From positions 47,499,667 to 47,563,666 of the forward strand of contig OY282610.1 in the NCBI GenBank assembly GCA_958298945.1: 64,000 nucleotides of DNA, read 5' to 3'. Below are positions 61,020-64,000 of this stretch, in pieces. Each line of letters opens with the position of its first letter. The first letter of the stretch is position 1. This DNA comes from Atherix ibis. Taxonomy: Eukaryota > Arthropoda > Insecta > Diptera > Athericidae. The notes under the pieces were generated by a model. It saw only the letters and a program-made list of their open reading frames with translations. It had not been told where the DNA came from and searched no databases. The position numbers were made by a program, and so were the translations under genes.

Positions 61020-61435
61020 TTGTTTCGACAAATAGTCATGCGCAGACTCCAAAGTGGCCAAAGATCCTTCCTGAAAATCTGGCTAAGTAAACTTTTCCGA
61101 ATTCGTATTGGCCATAGCGCCATGTGGTATGGTTTTTAAACATACTCTCTCACATATCCTTAAAGAATGCCACTTAATCTAGGATTGATTTTTAATAGGC
61201 CTCCTTCTATTCTCGAGCTCCTAGACCTAAAAATCTCCTTTTTCAAGTTATCTGTTCAATTTTATAAAGGAGTCTTATATTCACAATTAAATTTAACCAC
61301 TACTAATTGCACCCTCTCTCCAACTTACGTTCGACTAGTTTTATTAGGCAAGCTGGCAATGCCAACCCATACGTTACATTATGTTGCCAAATGGTCTTAC
61401 GGTCATGGCGCATACATACAACAACAACAACAATA
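61020..61435 (+). pseudogene. I-clade-like LINE 3' end relic
   Basis: RIRIGHSAMWYGF (61098-61136) followed one frame over by HTLSHILKECHLI (61141-61179) corresponds to the RLRIGHT ... HIL.EC zinc-knuckle tail of I-type LINE ORF2. The insertion ends in a CAA-repeat tail at about 61417-61435 (ACAACAACAACAACAATAAA), as expected for a LINE 3' end with a simple repeat. The body between is decayed. Confidence 0.6.
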
Positions 61436-62859
61436 AAAATAATTAAACCCTTACTACACACCTTCATTGGAACGAACTACCCCATATTAGTAGAAACATC
61501 CCTCAGCCCTTAAAGAAAAATCCTCCTCTATTTTGCTAGTCTTAAAAATCACTTTTAAAAAATAAGAAACTATCAAACATTTTAGTTAAAAGAAAAAAGA
61601 AACAAATACAAAAAAAAAAAAAAAATTAAAAGCTGCTTTTTCGAAATACTTTAAAAGTTCGCATAATTTAAATGTTCGAAAATAATAGGCAAGAAAGAAG
61701 AAGAACAAAAAATTACGGCAAATATGAAAAAGTCGAAAAGAGTTAATAAATAAACTGATATCTATTTGCATCAGCAAATAAACAAGCGCACATACAATAA
61801 AATAATATTGTATTAATAAGAACTACCCTCTTTGTGGCTTGTTTGGCCCATCAACCCCTAATATTAAACTATCTGCAATACCTTACAAGTTGTTGGCTGT
61901 ACAAAAAACCGCATTACTTAAATGTGCGCATTTTAGATACCACCAAATCTCCCAGCTAAAGTTAACCGGGCAAAATAGGCTTTAATGGAGCAGAATGGTT
62001 TTGAATGGGGTTGAAGATTGATGCGATGGTGGTAATGGTGGGTGTTTGGATTTAAATATTTTAGGATCCGTTCGGCGACTGGTACTTGCAATAATGAAAT
62101 TCTTTCGAAGCTTTAATTAATTTTTGCCTTGTTTTATTCTACTGCGCTATGTCATCATTATTATTATTATTATTATTATTATTACAATATTACTATTACT
62201 ATTACTATTACTATAACAATTATTATTATTGCTTTTGTTACTATTGCTTGTACACGTATTATTTTTGTTAGCTTAACCATACACGTAGACGACATACCAT
62301 ATTTGCTCCAATATGTATATGCGTTTATTAATTAATTAGTTACTTTCTAGATTCGATTATTTATTTGCAGAGATTTTTTTACTATAGAAAATAATAAATA
62401 AACTCTTTTTGGCTATTTATCTTTAATATATCTTTGTAATTCGTAAAGTGCTCCTTCAAGGAACTATTTCGATATGGCCACAACAATCAATTGTGCAGTT
62501 TTTATTTTTCGCTAATAATGGGGTCATAATACTCATCTATAGTAGCTAAATTTCTTTTAATTTTATTTTCTATCTTCTACAATATAAACTTTGTTAAAAG
62601 CAGATTTTATGAGAGTATAATAACAGAAAAGGAACAAGTAAGACTATGCACCCCCATCTGGGATTCTCTCGGCCTAACGAGACATTCTAACATTTTTAAA
62701 GATCTGGTGATCAATTTCTTTTTAAGTACCGAAGTCTACTTATATTAAAGGTAAAACGGGATTATAATTTTAGGATAATTGGTAATGAAACTTTTTATAA
62801 CGAGAAACACACAAATCATGAATACAAGGAATGTTTAAGTTACGATCAACGAATTTATT
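61436..62859. other. Intronic AT-rich sequence with microsatellites
   Basis: A-rich runs at 61608-61626; ATT/ACT trinucleotide tract at 62151-62225. No gene recognised. Confidence 0.45.
62151..62225. repeat. Compound ATT/ACT microsatellite
   Basis: A run of ATT units passes into ACTATT and then back to ATT units; seen directly. Confidence 0.92.
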
Positions 62860-63430
62860 ACGAACTAGACCTCAATGATTTCATTGACGATTTCGGAAAG
62901 AATAGATTGGATTCAACAGAAATTTGATGACCAAGAAGAATGTCCAGATTAGTTTCAAAAATTATGTTGTAAGTCGGACAATTGTTTCTTAGTGTCAGTT
63001 TTGATCTATTGTACCATTGCCTAAGTAGTTATCGATAACTTCTGTTAAGTTCCACAGGTATAGAATTCTATAACTGAGGTTAAGGTAAAAAGGGTGGTCT
63101 TTAGCAGAAGAAAACCTTCTGTTTTGACATCTAAGAATGCCGGTATTGTCCGCATAAATAGCTTTGGGATTAATTGAGATATCAAATATTTTTCTTTAAA
63201 GTAGTGGACCAAAGATACAGCATTGAGGAACACCAGATGTGATAGGGAGTATAGTATTTCGGAATTTTTAGTATCGCCTCTCACTTGGAAGTGATTTTGC
63301 TAAAGATATGATTTTAAAATAAAAAATTATATGGAGTAAGAGAAGGCTTTGATAATCCACAGAAGTCCAGTCGTGGGATATGTCGAGGGACACTTATGGA
63401 CAGTATAATTTTGGTACACGAGACGATACA
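62860..63430 (-). pseudogene. Jockey-type LINE reverse transcriptase relic
   Basis: Minus strand, in order: VSLDISHDWTSVDYQSLLL (the FLDxxKAFD block, about 63395-63340), SLAKSLPSERRYTKNS, ITSGVPQ with the GVPQ codons at 63234-63223, IFGPLL, then AIYADNTGIL where the catalytic box has become YADN (63156-63145). Frame breaks are frequent. The layout fits the palm of Jockey/CR1-group LINEs, like the relic at 7690-8560, but on the other strand and more decayed. Confidence 0.7.
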
Positions 63431-63719
63431 ATGGAATCAACTACTCTAATCGAAAACCACATTGGTGATCTATGATAAATTTTAGGATTTGCAATCATAT
63501 GAGTAACAAGGAGTTGTTTTTTTTTTTTTTTTAAAAATCAAGGTTTCAGCATAAACATGAAGTTACTTTGAGGAAATAATTTAAATTTACTTATTTGAAA
63601 AATATTTTTACCTTACAATTATGTTGTTTTTTTTTTTTGAAGATATTTTTTATGGAAATTTTGAAATTTTTTTAACGCTATCATTGAATTTTTATTGAAA
63701 ATGACAAATAGTCTAAATT
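63431..63719. other. AT-rich spacer
   Basis: T run at 63515-63531; nothing recognised. Confidence 0.45.
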
Positions 63720-63950
63720 AAACCATTAGCTGAGGCCAAAACACTTATGTTAGTTATAATACCTTCAGGTTAAAATGGATTCCAGATATTCTATTTTTGC
63801 ATTTATAATTGCTTATCCATAATAACTTGTGGGTTTTTAGTGTCACATATATATGGAAATTTTGCTTATCGACATATCCACCGAGCGATATATGAGCTAT
63901 TTTTTTTTAAAGGGGGGGGGACATCGTTACGGCTGAATTATCAAATTTTC
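63720..63950 (-). pseudogene. DD41D transposase relic, D1 region
   Basis: Minus strand reads AHISLGGYVDKQNFHI with frame breaks (about 63905-63845; family consensus AHFHLGGYVNKQNCRIWG), followed by KPTSYYG. A G run of about 9 bases (63913-63921) lies just beside it. The remainder is unreadable or past the window. Confidence 0.65.
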
Positions 63951-64000
63951 AAATGGCAAGTTTAAATCTAAATAAATTATTAAAAATATTGTTTTTCTAA

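Noticed and set aside
62129..62335. Open frame rich in Tyr and Ile-Thr repeats
   Set aside because: Translation of the ATT/ACT microsatellite.

Overview
This is eukaryotic, very AT-rich, gene-poor DNA, most likely from an insect and probably a higher fly. The evidence is a dense set of insect-type Tc1/mariner transposons, R1-, Jockey- and I-clade LINE relics, a fly-like start context (ACAAAATG) behind an A/CAA-rich 5' leader, and consensus GT-AG splice signals. The species cannot be named from the sequence.

Only one host coding exon is well supported: 57641-57971 (+). It has a strong pyrimidine-rich 3' splice site, a 243-base 5' leader, a start codon in good context, a 29-codon signal-peptide-like segment, and a GTAAGT donor in phase 1. 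A CpG-rich, promoter-like island at 38041-38345 with an insect initiator (TCAGTG), followed by about 0.9 kb of A-rich leader-like sequence, could be its transcription start. The interval 39-57.6 kb would then be a first intron of about 19 kb, and 57972-64000 part of the next intron.

Almost everything else that is recognisable is mobile DNA, all of it broken. (1) At least 11 copies of one Tc1/mariner group whose D2-D3 spacing is 41 residues (DD41D, rosa-like); two have both inverted termini (23452-24733 and 50571-51931). (2) Mariner DD34D elements: three closely related copies (13485-14910, 21204-22509, 53264-54281), a divergent cousin (27666-28955), an older mellifera-like relic (323-720), and short deletion derivatives that keep only termini and transposase scraps (18350-18984, 58758-59185). 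(3) A 5'-truncated Tigger/pogo transposase (15060-16095). (4) LINE relics: Jockey-type (7690-8560 and 62860-63430), R1-type (8640-10460), I-type 3' end (61020-61435), and an unplaced LINE C-terminus (36545-37560).

The remaining structure is repeats and foldbacks. There is a degenerate tandem array of about 470 bp period (3060-4710), a minisatellite of about 700 bp (42525-43275), a 21-bp CACGTG minisatellite (29763-29860), a perfect 76-bp palindrome (19007-19082), and several perfect hairpins with tiny loops. Two more complex local inversions occur, one inside a transposon (51313-51614) and one interleaved (52192-52320). These look like template-switch mutations. No tRNA, rRNA, CRISPR array or intact multi-exon gene was recognised. 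No clearly new functional system is visible; the most unusual content is the foldback set, the two unexplained tandem arrays and the rearranged transposases.
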